Source: an uncultured Faecalibacterium sp. (GTDB lineage Bacteria > Bacillota > Clostridia > Oscillospirales > Ruminococcaceae). From it: 8,004 nt of DNA. Below are positions 6,720 to 8,004 of this stretch, one piece after another. The notes below the pieces were generated by a model that saw only the letters and a list, made by a program, of their open reading frames with translations, did no database searches and was not told the origin of the DNA. The first letter of the stretch is position 1; every line of letters starts with the position of its first letter. The DNA lies in contig CAMFSB010000065.1 in assembly GCA_945982465.1 (NCBI GenBank), positions 1-8,004 on the forward strand, given 5' to 3'. The translations under genes were made by a program, and so were the position numbers.

Positions 6720-7634
6720 ATGCAAACCATTCGTTCCGCCGCGCTCATCGGTCTGGGCGCGCTGGGCATTCTGTTCGGCCGTCCCATGGCCGAAACGCTC
6801 CCCGCCGGGGCGTTCACCGTGATCGCCGGCGACGACCGCGCCGCCCGCTACCGTGCAGCCCCCATCACCTCCAACGGCCAGCCGTGCCGGTTTTCGTTTA
6901 CCCGCCCGCAGGACGGCGCGCCCGTCGATCTGGTGCTGGTGGCGGTCAAGGCCACCCATCTGGCCGCTGCCGTACCGGACATCGCCCGTTTTGTGGGGCC
7001 GGACACCGTGATCCTCAGCGTGCTCAACGGCATCACCAGCGAGCAAACGCTGGAAGCCGCCTACCCCGGCCATACGCTGTGGAGCGTGGCCATCGGCATG
7101 GACGCCACCCGTACCGGCCGCACGCTTTTGTATAAAAACGCCGGAAAAATACAATTTGGAGAAAAAGATGGCGTGCTTACGCCCCGCGTGCAGGCCGTGG
7201 CCGATTTTCTGACCGCCTGCGGCATCGAAAACGAGCCCTGCACCGATATTCTGGAAAAGCAGTGGTTCAAGCTGACCATCAACGACGGGCTGAACCAGGC
7301 GGCCGCCGTATACGGCCTGCCCTACGGCGCGCTGGCCCAGCCCGGCGAGGCGCAGGATAACATGCTGGCCGCCATGCACGAGACCATTGCGGTGGCCAAC
7401 GCCGAGGGCGTGCCGCTGCGCAAAGATTCCGCCGAGCACTGGTGCGCAAAGGCACTGCCCGCCTCCAAGCCCGACGGCATGCCCAGCATGCTGCAGGATG
7501 TGCTGGCCCACCGCCCCACCGAAGTGGAGGAGTTTGCGGGCGTGGTGCGCCGGCTGGCGGCAAAGCACGGCATCCCCGTGCCGGCCAATGACTTTTTCTA
7601 CCAGCGCATCCGGGAGATCGAAGCCGCGTACTGA
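6720..7634 (+). CDS. panE: 2-dehydropantoate 2-reductase (ketopantoate reductase, PanE/ApbA family)
   Basis: This cytoplasmic NADPH-dependent reductase should convert 2-dehydropantoate to pantoate for pantothenate and coenzyme A synthesis. The 304-residue length is typical. The N-terminal Rossmann domain has the nucleotide-binding GLGALG (11-16). VAVKATH carries K77, and VLNGITSE carries N103, corresponding to the E. coli PanE K72 and N98 positions. The C-terminal helical domain has QWFKLTINDGLNQ with the catalytic lysine K184 plus N188 and N192, then PSMLQDV (S256) and RPTEVEEFAG (E268), matching the substrate-binding serine and the catalytic glutamate. ATG 6720 is supported by AAAGGAGG at 6702-6709, ten bases upstream. 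The gene stands alone, divergent from the glycosyltransferase and convergent with the asparaginase, with no panB or panC beside it. The family includes members acting on other 2-keto acids, so the pantoate role is likely rather than proven. Confidence 0.9.
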   Translation: MQTIRSAALIGLGALGILFGRPMAETLPAGAFTVIAGDDRAARYRAAPITSNGQPCRFSFTRPQDGAPVDLVLVAVKATHLAAAVPDIARFVGPDTVILSVLNGITSEQTLEAAYPGHTLWSVAIGMDATRTGRTLLYKNAGKIQFGEKDGVLTPRVQAVADFLTACGIENEPCTDILEKQWFKLTINDGLNQAAAVYGLPYGALAQPGEAQDNMLAAMHETIAVANAEGVPLRKDSAEHWCAKALPASKPDGMPSMLQDVLAHRPTEVEEFAGVVRRLAAKHGIPVPANDFFYQRIREIEAAY

Positions 7635-7636
7635 CC

Positions 7637-7685
7637 GGGTGCAGCCCCTGCTTACAAAGCAGCCCCACCCGCTGACTGTCTTTTT
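7637..7685 (+). terminator. Weak first terminator-like hairpin after the reductase gene
   Basis: CTGCTT (7648-7653) pairs with AAGCAG (7657-7662) around an ACA loop. An outer GGGTG (7637-7641) can pair with CACCC (7666-7670) across an internal loop. The T-run TCTTTTT (7679-7685) follows nine bases after the outer stem. It starts directly after the stop codon. The gap to the T-run makes it a modest terminator at best. Confidence 0.35.
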
Positions 7686-7693
7686 GCAGCGGC

Positions 7694-7727
7694 AAGGCCC
7701 CGGCCCGCGCAGGCGGGCCGGGGCCTT
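7694..7727 (+). terminator. Strong terminator hairpin between the reductase and asparaginase genes
   Basis: A perfect 15-base-pair GC-rich stem, AAGGCCCCGGCCCGC (7694-7708) with GCGGGCCGGGGCCTT (7713-7727), closes a GCAG loop and is followed by a short GTTTGT tail. It lies between two convergent genes, 59 bases after one stop and 17 bases beyond the other, so it likely ends transcripts from both sides. Confidence 0.8.
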
Positions 7728-7744
7728 GTTTGTCCGGCAGAGGT

Positions 7745-8004
7745 TCAGCGGTAAAAGGTATCAAAGTTCACCGGCTCGTAAAACGCGGCCTGTAATTGCT
7801 CAAAGCTGTCAAAGCCCTGGGCCATCAGCCACATGATCTTGGTGTACACCGCCTCGATGGTCATGTCGTGGGCCTCGAGGAAGCAGAACCGGTCGCGCAC
7901 CCGCTTGCCCACCTCGTAAATGCCCACGTCGCTGCCCTCGTAGGTCACCTGCGTGGTCAGGATCAGGATCTTGCGGCTTTGGTCGTACCGGCCCAGCCCT
8001 GCGG
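7745..8004 (-). CDS. L-asparaginase, C-terminal part (5' end outside the window)
   Basis: The last 85 or so residues of an L-asparaginase (AnsA/AnsB superfamily), which hydrolyses asparagine to aspartate and ammonia. The reading frame is open to the window edge and ends in TGA (complement of 7745-7747). Readable family features are the hydrophobic strand KILILTTQ, then VTYEGSDVGIYEVGKR (the family's TTQ..yEG.d...YEVG block) and the C-terminal helix HDMTIEAVYTKIMWLM, which matches the MT.EA..KLMW segment typical of cytoplasmic type I enzymes. The catalytic threonines and the T-D-K triad lie in the missing N-terminal domain and cannot be checked, and a signal peptide cannot be excluded. The tail NFDTFYR is polar and unremarkable. 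It converges with the reductase gene and shares a hairpin terminator with it. Family assignment is good; subtype is less certain. Confidence 0.82.
   Translation of the reverse strand, partial: AGLGRYDQSRKILILTTQVTYEGSDVGIYEVGKRVRDRFCFLEAHDMTIEAVYTKIMWLMAQGFDSFEQLQAAFYEPVNFDTFYR

Overview
The window is GC-rich (codon third positions almost all G or C) and comes from a bacterium. The compact genes, strong AGGAGG-type ribosome binding sites, a run of Mrp/complex I-type antiporter subunits, and divergently or convergently arranged single genes ended by perfect GC-rich hairpins all fit a high-GC gut Firmicute of the Oscillospiraceae (Faecalibacterium, Gemmiger or Subdoligranulum type). That assignment is inference from style and gene content. 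No marker gene in the window fixes the taxon.

Positions 1-5371 (+ strand) hold the 3' part of an operon of four proton-conducting membrane subunits of the NuoL/NuoM/NuoN-MrpA/MrpD superfamily. They are a 5'-truncated copy (1 to about 395, formally open to 528), a second copy (381-1823), a third (1836-3338) and a long fourth with a C-terminal extension (3356-5371). A perfect hairpin at 5399-5426 follows. The subunits would sit in the cytoplasmic membrane and probably form part of an Mrp-type cation/proton antiporter or a related ion-translocating complex. No redox subunit or small Mrp subunit is visible, so the exact complex is undecided. Two things stand out. The coding frame switches from frame 1 to frame 3 near 390-400 with no stop, ribosome binding site or good start between copies one and two. 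The paralogues also differ at the key charged positions: the TM7 lysine is a threonine in copy four, and the TM8 lysine is an asparagine in copy three.

Positions 5439-6506 (- strand) hold a family 2 glycosyltransferase, convergent with the antiporter operon. The 213-base gap 6507-6719 is a divergent control region with a candidate promoter in each direction and a strong hairpin in the leader of the next gene.

Positions 6720-7634 (+) hold a ketopantoate reductase (PanE/ApbA family) with its catalytic residues intact. It is followed by one moderate and one very strong terminator hairpin (7637-7727). Positions 7745-8004 (-) hold the C-terminal end of an L-asparaginase that continues past the window edge.

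I see no mobile element, CRISPR array, tRNA or rRNA. Nothing here is clearly a previously undescribed system. The antiporter cluster, with its frame junction and substituted proton-path residues, is the part most worth checking.
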